DNA of 6,646 nt from Spartobacteria bacterium (GCA_025355595.1 JANXZI010000047.1:1-6646); one strand, 5' to 3'. Counted from the first letter of the stretch, positions 1-6,646 are shown. Notes: a model not told the origin generated them from the letters alone. Translations and numbers: made by a program.

Positions 1-6
1 GCCAAA

Positions 7-24
7 GCCGCGCGCAAGCGCGGT
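7..24. repeat. GC-rich hairpin with GCAA loop
   Basis: CCGCGC at 8-13 pairs perfectly with GCGCGG at 18-23 across a GCAA loop (14-17, a GNRA-type tetraloop on the + strand), and a G-U pair at 7/24 extends the stem. It is the first of three hairpins in the first 96 bases. No T-tract follows, so it is not a textbook intrinsic terminator. It may be a dispersed intergenic repeat, or mRNA 3'-end structure of a gene lying left of the window. The pairing is seen directly; the role is inference. Confidence 0.5.
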
Positions 25-49
25 GGAACGCGACCTCCGGACGCGTTTC
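25..49. repeat. Imperfect palindrome / hairpin
   Basis: AACGCG at 27-32 pairs with CGCGTT at 42-47. Inside it an A/A mismatch is followed by CC (34-35) pairing with GG (39-40) around a TCC loop. Outside it G26-T48 (wobble) and G25-C49 add two more pairs. It abuts the hairpin at 7-24 with no spacer. As DNA it is a near-palindrome and could be a protein site; as RNA it would fold. No T-tract follows. Function unknown. Confidence 0.5.
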
Positions 50-74
50 CGGCCTCGCACTTGGGTCCGTCCTC

Positions 75-96
75 AGCGTGCCCGGAGGGTCACGCT
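75..96. repeat. Nine-pair hairpin with one bulge
   Basis: AGCGTG at 75-80 pairs with CACGCT at 91-96, and CCC at 81-83 pairs with GGG at 87-89 around a GGA loop, leaving a single bulged T at 90. This is the longest stem of the three in the upstream region. No run of T follows, so a terminator is not supported. A repeat-type element or structured non-coding DNA is more likely. The structure is seen by eye; folding energy was not computed. Confidence 0.5.
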
Positions 97-158
97 CAAC
101 CTCGCGTCCATTCGGCCCCGTGCCCCACCTTGTCACGCAACTGGAGAAGTTCGGCGTG

Positions 159-200
159 TTGGATCTTCAGTGTTGGATGTCGGATGTTCGATGTTCAAAA
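159..200. repeat. Heptanucleotide tandem repeat (TTSGATG-like)
   Basis: Six consecutive 7-base units fit this stretch exactly. The units at 173-179, 180-186 and 187-193 are close copies of TTSGATG. The unit at 159-165 differs only at its last base, while those at 166-172 and 194-200 are degenerate. Because 7 is not a multiple of 3, the reading frame shifts with every unit; open frames crossing it give short peptides such as NIEHPTSN on the minus strand. From memory, related repeats and the spurious NIEH.TSN peptides they produce are common in intergenic DNA of Verrucomicrobia and some Planctomycetes. The array ends 47 bases before the first gene. Confidence 0.75.
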
Positions 201-247
201 AATTCCCCGCTTCCGTCCGCCGCATGAAATCCCGATAACCGCGCATC

Positions 248-3034
248 ATGCGCGTCTTCCTCCCGTGGTCTTCCCCCCTGCTGCCTGCCGTGGCCGCGCG
301 GATGATCGCGGACAGCGCCACCGAGTCACCCGGTTCGCGCGATGCTGATCTCAGCACATGGCTCATCGTCGTGCGCGGCCGCGCCGCGAGCCGCCGGCTC
401 CTCGGCCTGCTCGCTTCGGAAGCACAGCGCGCAGGCCGCGCACTCATCCCGCCGCGCATCACCACGCCCGGCTCGCTCGCGGAGGAACTTTTCGGACGCG
501 CCCCTGCCGTCGCCGGCACGCTCGCGCAACGCCTCGCCTGGGCCGCCGCACTCGGACGCGCGCCGGAGGCATTGCTCGCACAAGTCTGGAACGCGCCCGC
601 AGGCCCCGACCGCAGCGCCCGCCGCCGCCACCTCGCGACCTTCCTCGAGCGCACGTGGCGCGACCTCAGCACGTCCGGCACAGACTTCGCAGGCGCATTT
701 GAAATCCTCGCCCGCCTCGTCCCCGACGCCGCCGAACTCGAGCAGCCGCGCTGGCTCGCGCTGCAACAACTGCTCGGCGACTACCGCGCCATCCTCGCAG
801 GGTGGAGCCTCATGGATCCCGCCGCGTGGCGCACGGGACTCCTCGCGACCGGCCGAGCCCCGGAGCAGCGCGTCGCGCTCGCGGGCATCGTCGAGCTCCC
901 GCCCGTGCCCGTATCGCTGCTCGCACTGCTGAAAAATGATCCGCTCATTTTCATCCACGCGCCGGAGGCCGAGGCCGCCGGCTTCGACGACTGGGGCCGG
1001 CTGAAATCCGCGCACTGGTCGCAGCGCGGATGCCGTTTCGAGCACGGCGAAATCCACGTCGTCCGCGGAGTGCGCGAGCAGGCTGTGCGCTGCGCGGAGC
1101 TGATCCGTGCGTGGAAAAATGCGGGCCTCGCGTCGTCCGCGATCACCGTCGCCGTGCCTGAGAGCGGCGCGCTCTCCGCCTTGCAGCAGGGCATCGCAGA
1201 CGCCGGCATCCCGGCACGCACCGCCGAGGGCCTTCCCGTTTCGCGCAGCTCCGTGCTCGTGCTGCTCTCGCAGTTCGCCGACTTCCTCGACCGCAGCGGC
1301 ACCGAACCGCCGAGCTACGAGAGCGTCGCCGCGCTCGCGCGTCATCCGGACCTGCGGCTCTCCGGGAATTTTCTCGCGGCGAAACTCGACGGATTTTTCG
1401 AGACTCATCTCCCCGCGCGGATCGATGGCACACTCTGCGAGAGCGAATCGCCCGTCGCATCCGCGCTCGACGCACTCGCACGCCTCGCCGTGATCCGCAG
1501 CGATCACTTCCCCGAGGATGTCACCGCACTGCTGCTCCGCATCTACGACGGACGCCACATCACACCTCACGCCGACGAGGATCGCACGCTCGTCCCCGCC
1601 TTGGAATCCATCCGCAAGGCGCTCGACGAAATCGAATGCCTGCCCCGCGAGGCCACCGCGCAATTTTCCCCCGCCGAACTCCTGCGTCTCCTCGCTGACA
1701 TCGCTGGCAGCGCCGAAGTCCCCGAGCCCGAGCAGCCCGGCGCCGTCGAACTCGCCGGCTGGCTCGAAGCCGCCTCCGACGACGCGCCCGCGCTCCTCGT
1801 CACCTCGGTCTTCGACGGCAGCCTCCCGCAAGGCGCGACCAGCGAGCCGCTGCTCCTCGATCCGCTCCGCGAAAGTCTCGGCCTGCCCTGCCGCGCGAGC
1901 CACTTCGCGCGCGACCAATACACGCTGCACAGCGTGTGGCAGAGCCGCCGTGCACACGGACGTTTCGCGCTCATCGCGCCGCGCCGCACCGCCGAAGGGA
2001 CGCCCGCACGCCCCAGCCGCCTGCTGCTCCGCGCGCCCGAGGATCGCGCTCTCGCCTCACGCCTGCTCGCGCTCATCGCCGAGACGCCCAGCGCGCCGCA
2101 GCTCCTGCACGCTTCGCCCGGCCTCCAGCCGCCGCAGCCGGATGTGGAAAAAATGCGCGCGTTCCGCAGCTTCCGCGTCACGAGTTTCCGCACGTATCTC
2201 GCATCGCCGCGGCTGTTCTACTTCCAGCACGTCCGCCGTCTGAAAGTGCAGGACGACTCCGCGGACGAACTCGACGGCGGCGCATTTGGCTCCGCGATTC
2301 ACTCCGTGCTCGAGGACTTCGCCGCACGCCACCTCCACGCCTCGCCGAAGCTCACCGCCGCCGAGATCGAGCGCGAGACCACGGCCGCGCTGCACGATTT
2401 CATGCACGGCCGCTACGGGCGTCATCCGCTGCCGCCCGTCACCGCGCAGATGCATTCGCTCGAGGAACGGCTGCGCATTTTCGCCGAGAAACAGGCGGAG
2501 CTTTTTGCCGAAGGCTGGCAGATCGCCTATGTGGAACGCGGCGGCGCAGTCGAGGTGCCGTTCACCGTGCCCGGCGCGCCGGACGATGTGATGCTGAAGG
2601 GTCGCATAGACCGCGTGGACATTCACTCCGACGGGCGGGTGCGAGTGATTGACTACAAGACCTCCTCGATCGTGCGACAGCCGACCGCCGCGCACTTCGC
2701 GCCGAAGCTGCGCGAGTGGCGCGACCTCCAGCTCCCGCTCTACGTGAAGCTGCTGCCCGCACTCGGCCTCGCCGGAGAAATCTCCGACCCCGGCGACGGA
2801 CTCGAACTCGTCTATTTCAATCTCCCACCGAAGCGCGACGACGCCGGGATCACCGGGCCATTTGATCCGGAGCTGATCCCCGAGGCCTGGGAGCGCGCCG
2901 CGCAAATCGTCGCCGAGGTGTGCAGCGGCGAAGGCTGCCGCGATGTCGGAAAAATCTCCGGCAACGAAGACCCCGTCTTCCACGCGCTCTGCGGACTCAA
3001 CGGCCTGCCGGTCGAAAACGAGGAGGAGGAATAG
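248..3034 (+). CDS. addB: AddB-like PD-(D/E)XK nuclease subunit of a helicase-nuclease
   Basis: The product (928 residues) is probably the nuclease-only partner of an AddAB-type double-strand-break processing complex in the cytoplasm. The N-terminal two thirds resembles the AddB inactive-helicase scaffold: no P-loop, but a conserved-looking block VTSVFDGSLP (518-527), an R-D-x-Y segment near 557, and PSRLLLR (589-595). The C-terminal nuclease domain starts at FRVTSFRTYL (642-651). It carries GSAIH with His685, GRIDR with Asp788, IDYKT with Asp802 and Lys804, and QLPLY with Gln828 and Tyr832, so the catalytic set is complete. The usual AddB iron-sulphur cysteines are not seen: Ser653 stands where the first is expected, and only Cys892, Cys897 and Cys915 lie near the C-terminus, not in CxxC spacing. 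The ATG at 248 is the first start after an in-frame TAA at 236-238; no clear Shine-Dalgarno precedes it. The acidic tail ends in four glutamates. The family call is firm; strict addB orthology is inference. Confidence 0.85.
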   Translation: MRVFLPWSSPLLPAVAARMIADSATESPGSRDADLSTWLIVVRGRAASRRLLGLLASEAQRAGRALIPPRITTPGSLAEELFGRAPAVAGTLAQRLAWAAALGRAPEALLAQVWNAPAGPDRSARRRHLATFLERTWRDLSTSGTDFAGAFEILARLVPDAAELEQPRWLALQQLLGDYRAILAGWSLMDPAAWRTGLLATGRAPEQRVALAGIVELPPVPVSLLALLKNDPLIFIHAPEAEAAGFDDWGRLKSAHWSQRGCRFEHGEIHVVRGVREQAVRCAELIRAWKNAGLASSAITVAVPESGALSALQQGIADAGIPARTAEGLPVSRSSVLVLLSQFADFLDRSGTEPPSYESVAALARHPDLRLSGNFLAAKLDGFFETHLPARIDGTLCESESPVASALDALARLAVIRSDHFPEDVTALLLRIYDGRHITPHADEDRTLVPALESIRKALDEIECLPREATAQFSPAELLRLLADIAGSAEVPEPEQPGAVELAGWLEAASDDAPALLVTSVFDGSLPQGATSEPLLLDPLRESLGLPCRASHFARDQYTLHSVWQSRRAHGRFALIAPRRTAEGTPARPSRLLLRAPEDRALASRLLALIAETPSAPQLLHASPGLQPPQPDVEKMRAFRSFRVTSFRTYLASPRLFYFQHVRRLKVQDDSADELDGGAFGSAIHSVLEDFAARHLHASPKLTAAEIERETTAALHDFMHGRYGRHPLPPVTAQMHSLEERLRIFAEKQAELFAEGWQIAYVERGGAVEVPFTVPGAPDDVMLKGRIDRVDIHSDGRVRVIDYKTSSIVRQPTAAHFAPKLREWRDLQLPLYVKLLPALGLAGEISDPGDGLELVYFNLPPKRDDAGITGPFDPELIPEAWERAAQIVAEVCSGEGCRDVGKISGNEDPVFHALCGLNGLPVENEEEE
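3021..3031 (+). promoter_or_regulatory. Shine-Dalgarno of the addA-like gene, inside the end of the addB-like gene
   Basis: The purine run AGGAGGAGGAA lies about 5 bases before the ATG at 3037 and matches the anti-Shine-Dalgarno very well. It is also coding: it forms the last glutamate codons of the upstream gene, whose TAG stop is at 3032-3034. This fixes the start of the second gene at 3037 and implies that ribosomes finishing the first protein can restart at once, giving matched subunit amounts. Coupling is inference from the layout. Confidence 0.85.
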
Positions 3035-3036
3035 CC

Positions 3037-6000
3037 ATGCCGCTCACCGTCATCCGCGCATCCGCAGGCTCGGGAAAAACTTTCCAACTCGCGATGTCGT
3101 TCATCCGCATCCTGCTCGAAGGCGAGCTCGCCGGGCAGCCGCGGAATCCCGCCGCGATCCTCGCGACCACTTTCACGCGAGCCGCCGCGGGGGAAATCCT
3201 CGACCGCGTCCTGCGTCTTGTCGCCGAGGCCGTGCTCTCGGAATCGCGCCGCAAATTTCTCTCGAAGCAACTCGGCCTGCCTCTCTCCGCCGCGCACTGC
3301 GCGCGGCTCCTCACCTCGCTCACCGCACATGTGGACCGTCTCGCGATCTCCACGATGGATGCGTTCTTCGGGCAAATCGCGAAGGCCTTCTCCAGCGACC
3401 TCGGCTTTGCGCCGGACTGGAGCATGGCGGCGAATGAAGCCGAAGCCGACCTGCTCCGCCGCACGCTGCACGCGCTGCTGAACGCGACCGATCACCGCAG
3501 CCTCGGCGCAGCACTGTGGACATTCCGACGCGGCGTCATCAGCTCCATGCTCGACGCGCTGCGCGATCTCGCGCCGGAATTTTCCGCGATGAAAACGGAG
3601 GGCGACCCGACTGCCGAATTCACCGAGCCCGAGCCGCGCCGCTGGAGCAGCGCGGAACTCACGAGCATCACGAGGATACTCGCCGAACGCTCCGCATGGA
3701 TTCCGCGAAACAAGGGTGACAAGAAACCACCAAAGGCATGGGCGAACGCGCTCGATAAAATCGCGCACATGCTCCAACCCGGCGCGGAAGCCATCCCGCT
3801 TCTCGACATCACGCTCGCTGAACGGATTTTCCTCGGCGGCGATTTTCAACGCCACCCGATCCCGCCCGAGCTTCGCGATGCGCTGCACCCGCTCACGGAG
3901 CGCGCATCCGAGGCGCTGCGCACGCGCCACCTTGCACGCGAGAACGCGCTGCGCTGGCTCGGCGCGCACTACGCGCAGCACCGGCGCGCGGAAAATTTTT
4001 CCGGCGGCACCTACACGTTCGGCGATGTCGCGGCGATGGTCACGGTAGCGGCCTTTGATTGCAGCGATCTCTATTTCCGCATCGGCACGCGATACGAGCA
4101 TGTGCTGTTCGATGAATTCCAGGACACGAGCCGGCTGCAGTTCCGCTTCTTCCAGCCCATCGTCGAGGAGGTGGGCTCGACCGGCGGCGAAGTGCTCATC
4201 GTCGGCGACGAAAAGCAGGCCATCTACGGCTGGCGCGGCAGCGACCGCGCGCTCATGCACGAGCCTCTGCGCGAACTCGGCGCACGCATCGGCGCGGGCG
4301 TCGAGAAGACGCTCGATCAAAGTTTCCGCTCCAGCCCCGCCGTGCTCGCGGCAGTGAACCGCACGTTCGGACGACTGCGCGAGCCGTGGCTCGACGACGA
4401 TGCGAAAGACAAGGAGGCGCTCGAATCCGCAGGCCGCGAGTGGGCGGCGGAATTTCCCGAACACCAGGCGGCGGACATCGTGAAAAATCTGCAAGGCCGC
4501 GTGCGCCTGCTGAAAGTAGCGAACATTCCCGACGGCGACACCGAGACGCACAAGCAGGCGCTCGTCGCGAAGACGCTCGAACTTGTCGCCACGCATCTCG
4601 CCGAAGATCCGCAGCGGAAAATCGCCGTCCTGCTCCGCAAGAACGCGCTCATGCCACGCCTCATCGCATCGTTGCGCACCGCGCATCCCGATGTGGATGT
4701 GAGCGGCGAGGGCGGCAATCCCCTCACGGATTCGCGCGCCGTCGAAATCATCCTCGGCGTGATCACGTGGCTCGATCACCCCGGCAGCACCGCCGCGCAT
4801 CACCTCGTCACGCAAAGCCCGCTCGCCACCGTCTTCGGATTTGCGGACTCGGATGAGTCCCGGTGCGTCGGCGATGAAAAACTCGCGCGCACGCTGCGCC
4901 ATCGGATCATGGAGCGCGGCTTTGCGACGGTGCTCCGCGAATGGATCCGGCATCCGGCCTTCGCCGCAGCGTGCAGTGTTCACGATCGCCAGCGCTGCGA
5001 ACAGTTGCTCGAAGTCGCGCGCGAGTTCGACGCCCGCGGCCCGGGACGGCTCTCGGAATTTGTCGCACATGTCCGCGCGCGGCGCATCGAGCGGCCCGGC
5101 GGCTCGGGCGTGCGCGTGATGACCATCCATGTCTCGAAGGGCTTGGAATTCGAGGCCGTGATCCTCGTGGACATAGACGCGCAGTCCGGAGGACACGGCA
5201 CGCCCATCCTCCACGATCCGGATGGCACCTTCCACATCGTGCCATCGAAGGAACAAGCACCGCTCATGGGCCTCGACGATCTCGTGCAGCGAAATCTCCG
5301 CGAGGATTTCATCGAGGAGCTGAGCGTGCTCTACGTCGCCATGACGCGCGCGCGATCCTTCCTCGACATCGTCCTGCGCGACTCCGCAAAAGTGCCAGCC
5401 GCCCTCCTGCTCCGCACCGCGCTGCTGCCCGTCGGCGAAGACGGCGTGACGGAAGAATTTGATGGTGTGACATTCCGCACCAGCGAGGAAGCCCGCGGCC
5501 GCACGAATGTCGCGGCGGACGGCAGCGATCCCGGCGTGGCGGGTGATGTCCTCGTGGAAAACTCACTGCTCGCCTCAACGTATGGTCGCACGGTGCAAGT
5601 GACACCTTCCGGCGCGAACGAAAGCGGCGCCATCAGCATCGAGCGAATCCTCTCGCCGGCAAACCGGGCCTCGCTGCGCCGTGGCGAGATCGTCCATGAG
5701 TGGCTGCGACAGGTTGCGTGGCTTGAGGACGGACTGCCGGACAGCGAGCACTGGATCACCGCCGCTGCCGAAACCGCTCCCGAGCTTGAGCGCCGCAATC
5801 TCGCGGCGTGGGCGCGTGCTCTCACCGAGGAAGCACGGAGCGCCGGAACGGAACTGCACCGCGCCCTTTCGTATCCCGCTGCCGGTGCGGGTGAGACGAT
5901 CGAGCTGTGGCGCGAGCGGCGGTTTGCGGTCGTCCGTGATATCGAAGGTCGCCACGAAGTCGTCAGCGGATCCTTTGATCGCGTCGTGCTCTGGCGCGAC

Positions 6001-6192
6001 GCAGAAGGGAAACCGCTGCGCGCGCAGATCGTGGACTTCAAGACCGACCGCTTTTCCTCCGCGAAAGAGCGCGCAGCCATCGAAGCCCGCTACGCCCCGC
6101 AACTTGCCGCGTATCGCGACGCGCTCTGTCTTCTGTGCCGCGAGTTGGAGCGCAGCGCGGTGAGTGCCTCGCTCGTGTTTGTCTTGGCGTAG
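3037..6192 (+). CDS. addA: AddA-like UvrD/Rep-type helicase with C-terminal PD-(D/E)XK nuclease
   Basis: The product (1051 residues) is probably the ATP-driven 3'-to-5' motor and one nuclease of an AddAB-type break-resection complex. Superfamily 1A motifs in order: Walker A ASAGSGKT (8-15, Lys14); motif Ia TTFTRAAAGEI (44-54); STMDAF (105-110); Walker B DEFQDT (359-364); motif III VGDEKQAIYGWRG (389-401); motif IV DQSFRSS (427-433); motif V MTIHVSKGLEFE (695-706); motif VI YVAMTRAR (766-773). The nuclease domain has GEIVH with His887, GSFDR with Asp981, VDFKTD with Asp1000 and Lys1002, and QLAAY with Gln1022 and Tyr1026, so both active sites look intact. The reading frame is open upstream to an ATG at 2920, but that would add 39 arginine-rich residues lying within the previous gene. 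The ATG at 3037 has a strong Shine-Dalgarno and a normal family-like N-terminus, so I prefer it. Only seven residues precede the Walker A block, leaving no room for a Q motif. RecB-like naming is possible, but the size and nuclease-bearing partner favour AddA. Confidence 0.92.
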   Translation: MPLTVIRASAGSGKTFQLAMSFIRILLEGELAGQPRNPAAILATTFTRAAAGEILDRVLRLVAEAVLSESRRKFLSKQLGLPLSAAHCARLLTSLTAHVDRLAISTMDAFFGQIAKAFSSDLGFAPDWSMAANEAEADLLRRTLHALLNATDHRSLGAALWTFRRGVISSMLDALRDLAPEFSAMKTEGDPTAEFTEPEPRRWSSAELTSITRILAERSAWIPRNKGDKKPPKAWANALDKIAHMLQPGAEAIPLLDITLAERIFLGGDFQRHPIPPELRDALHPLTERASEALRTRHLARENALRWLGAHYAQHRRAENFSGGTYTFGDVAAMVTVAAFDCSDLYFRIGTRYEHVLFDEFQDTSRLQFRFFQPIVEEVGSTGGEVLIVGDEKQAIYGWRGSDRALMHEPLRELGARIGAGVEKTLDQSFRSSPAVLAAVNRTFGRLREPWLDDDAKDKEALESAGREWAAEFPEHQAADIVKNLQGRVRLLKVANIPDGDTETHKQALVAKTLELVATHLAEDPQRKIAVLLRKNALMPRLIASLRTAHPDVDVSGEGGNPLTDSRAVEIILGVITWLDHPGSTAAHHLVTQSPLATVFGFADSDESRCVGDEKLARTLRHRIMERGFATVLREWIRHPAFAAACSVHDRQRCEQLLEVAREFDARGPGRLSEFVAHVRARRIERPGGSGVRVMTIHVSKGLEFEAVILVDIDAQSGGHGTPILHDPDGTFHIVPSKEQAPLMGLDDLVQRNLREDFIEELSVLYVAMTRARSFLDIVLRDSAKVPAALLLRTALLPVGEDGVTEEFDGVTFRTSEEARGRTNVAADGSDPGVAGDVLVENSLLASTYGRTVQVTPSGANESGAISIERILSPANRASLRRGEIVHEWLRQVAWLEDGLPDSEHWITAAAETAPELERRNLAAWARALTEEARSAGTELHRALSYPAAGAGETIELWRERRFAVVRDIEGRHEVVSGSFDRVVLWRDAEGKPLRAQIVDFKTDRFSSAKERAAIEARYAPQLAAYRDALCLLCRELERSAVSASLVFVLA

Positions 6193-6271
6193 TCCCGGCA
6201 GCCCCTTTTCCTCGCTTCTCCGAATGCGACCCGCGCAATGTGCAACAGCCCGGAGCGCTGACGGAAATCCG

Positions 6272-6289
6272 CCGGGGTAACACGCCCGG
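6272..6289. repeat. Small inverted repeat in the convergent spacer
   Basis: CCGGG at 6272-6276 pairs with CCCGG at 6285-6289 around an 8-base loop. It lies 80 bases after the addA-like stop, in the spacer between converging genes. The stem is short and lacks a T-tract, so transcription termination is only a weak possibility. It directly abuts the next inverted repeat. Confidence 0.3.
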
Positions 6290-6290
6290 A

Positions 6291-6323
6291 ACCCGCCCTA
6301 CAAATCCATGCGCCCCGGCGGGT
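6291..6323. terminator. Possible bidirectional terminator or dispersed repeat
   Basis: ACCCGCC at 6291-6297 pairs perfectly with GGCGGGT at 6317-6323 around a 19-base loop. It sits between the stop of the addA-like gene (6192) and the stop of the minus-strand gene (6336-6338), where a shared terminator would be expected. There is no T-tract on either strand and the loop is long, so an intrinsic terminator is weakly supported. The left half (around 6284-6302) also resembles GC-rich intergenic repeats containing CCCGCCCTACA that I recall from Verrucomicrobia. Otherwise I see nothing in 6193-6335. Confidence 0.25.
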
Positions 6324-6335
6324 ACGCGGGACGCA

Positions 6336-6646
6336 TCACATTTCCATGACGGTCTGAGGGTCCGCGGGATCGTCCCCCGGCGCGCTGCGTTCGGCGGCGG
6401 TGGGCGTGGGGAAATCGGCGCCGGTGAAAAGTGGCGACGCGTGGATTTCGGAAAGGAGCGCGTTCAATTCCGGCTGCGCGGCGACGGTGGCTTCGAGCAC
6501 CCAGAGCAGTTCGAGCAGTTCTGTGGTGAGCGCGGCGGTCCATGCGGCGGGGCGGATGTCGTCGAGCGGACTGCTCTTGCGTCCGCTGCGCTGCTTCATG
6601 CGGAAGCCGAGCCAGCTCTTCACCACCTCGTAGCCGCTCACGCTGA
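6336..6646 (-). CDS. C-terminal fragment of a type ISP restriction-modification enzyme-like protein
   Basis: This minus-strand frame is open from the right window edge to a TGA at 6336-6338, so only about the last 102 residues are present and the start lies outside. An in-frame GTG at 6639-6641 is not the true start: the frame continues unbroken past it and the residues around it fit mid-domain sequence. The fragment has SGYEVVKSWLGFRM, then a basic segment with SSPLDDI, a W-T-x-x-L-T-T-E-L stretch and a leucine-rich helix LLELLWVLEATV, ending in a low-complexity acidic and proline-containing tail. From memory these match the C-terminal (target-recognition side) domain of type ISP enzymes, large single polypeptides joining nuclease, helicase-like translocase and adenine methyltransferase domains. 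None of those upstream domains is visible here, so activity cannot be judged. It converges on the addA-like gene with a 143-base gap. Confidence 0.72.
   Translation of the reverse strand, partial: SVSGYEVVKSWLGFRMKQRSGRKSSPLDDIRPAAWTAALTTELLELLWVLEATVAAQPELNALLSEIHASPLFTGADFPTPTAAERSAPGDDPADPQTVMEM

Noticed and set aside
159..200. CRISPR array or coding repeat
   Set aside because: Units are only 7 bases with no spacers, and the period breaks the reading frame.
150..247. A sigma-70 promoter for the operon
   Set aside because: TTG-containing repeats and an A-rich run at 197-204 are present, but I find no pair of -35 and -10 boxes at convincing spacing. A promoter probably exists, but I cannot place it.
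23..348. Short plus-strand open frames (23-238 and 61-348) in the upstream region as possible small proteins
   Set aside because: They cross the hairpins and the out-of-frame heptad repeat, have no ribosome binding site, and the second runs into the real gene in another frame.
326..1957. A 543-codon open frame on the minus strand inside the addB-like gene
   Set aside because: Low-complexity Arg/Ala/Glu/Gly product with no domain I recognise, fully overlapped by a well-supported gene. It is a high-GC artefact.
2920..3036. Upstream in-frame ATG as the start of the addA-like protein
   Set aside because: It would add 39 arginine-rich residues encoded within the first gene, without a ribosome binding site, whereas 3037 has a strong one at ideal spacing.
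2812..5256. An 814-codon open frame on the minus strand, opposite the end of the addB-like and most of the addA-like gene
   Set aside because: It is antisense to a gene with all helicase motifs in order. Its composition (Arg, Ala, Glu, His rich, no recognisable motif) is what G/C-ending codons give on the opposite strand.
6298..6543. Minus-strand open frame overlapping the type ISP-like tail in another frame
   Set aside because: Arg/His/Ala-rich shadow of the frame that carries the recognisable SGYEVVKSWL and SSPLDDI motifs.

Overview
The window is GC-rich (roughly two thirds G+C by eye) and looks like chromosomal DNA from a bacterium. A Verrucomicrobia or related PVC-group source is suggested, not proven. 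The clues are a heptanucleotide TTSGATG-type tandem repeat of a kind I associate with intergenic DNA of that group, the style of the two large proteins, and codons ending strongly in G or C.

Layout: positions 1-247 hold no gene I can support. They contain three GC-rich hairpins (7-24, 25-49, 75-96), a 7-bp-unit tandem repeat (159-200) and a short leader. Positions 248-3034 (+) encode a 928-residue AddB-like protein, with a helicase-like scaffold lacking a P-loop followed by a C-terminal PD-(D/E)XK nuclease domain. Positions 3037-6192 (+) encode a 1051-residue AddA-like protein, with a complete UvrD/Rep-type superfamily 1 helicase followed by its own PD-(D/E)XK nuclease domain. Only 2 nt separate the two genes. 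The purine-rich glutamate codons that end the first gene form the ribosome binding site of the second, so the pair is almost certainly one translationally coupled operon. A 143-nt convergent spacer with inverted repeats follows. Last, on the minus strand, is the C-terminal end of a large protein (6336 to the window edge) that resembles the C-terminal domain of type ISP single-chain restriction-modification enzymes.

Together the two large genes should form a heterodimeric helicase-nuclease of the AddAB/RecBCD functional class, which binds double-strand breaks, unwinds and degrades the ends, and prepares them for RecA. Departures from textbook AddAB are the absence of the iron-sulphur cysteine pattern around the AddB nuclease and the near absence of sequence upstream of the AddA Walker A motif, so no Q motif. 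The neighbouring restriction enzyme makes breaks of the kind such a complex processes, but the two transcription units converge and are not one operon. I see no wholly new system here. The points worth following are the divergent AddAB variant and the repeat-rich upstream region.
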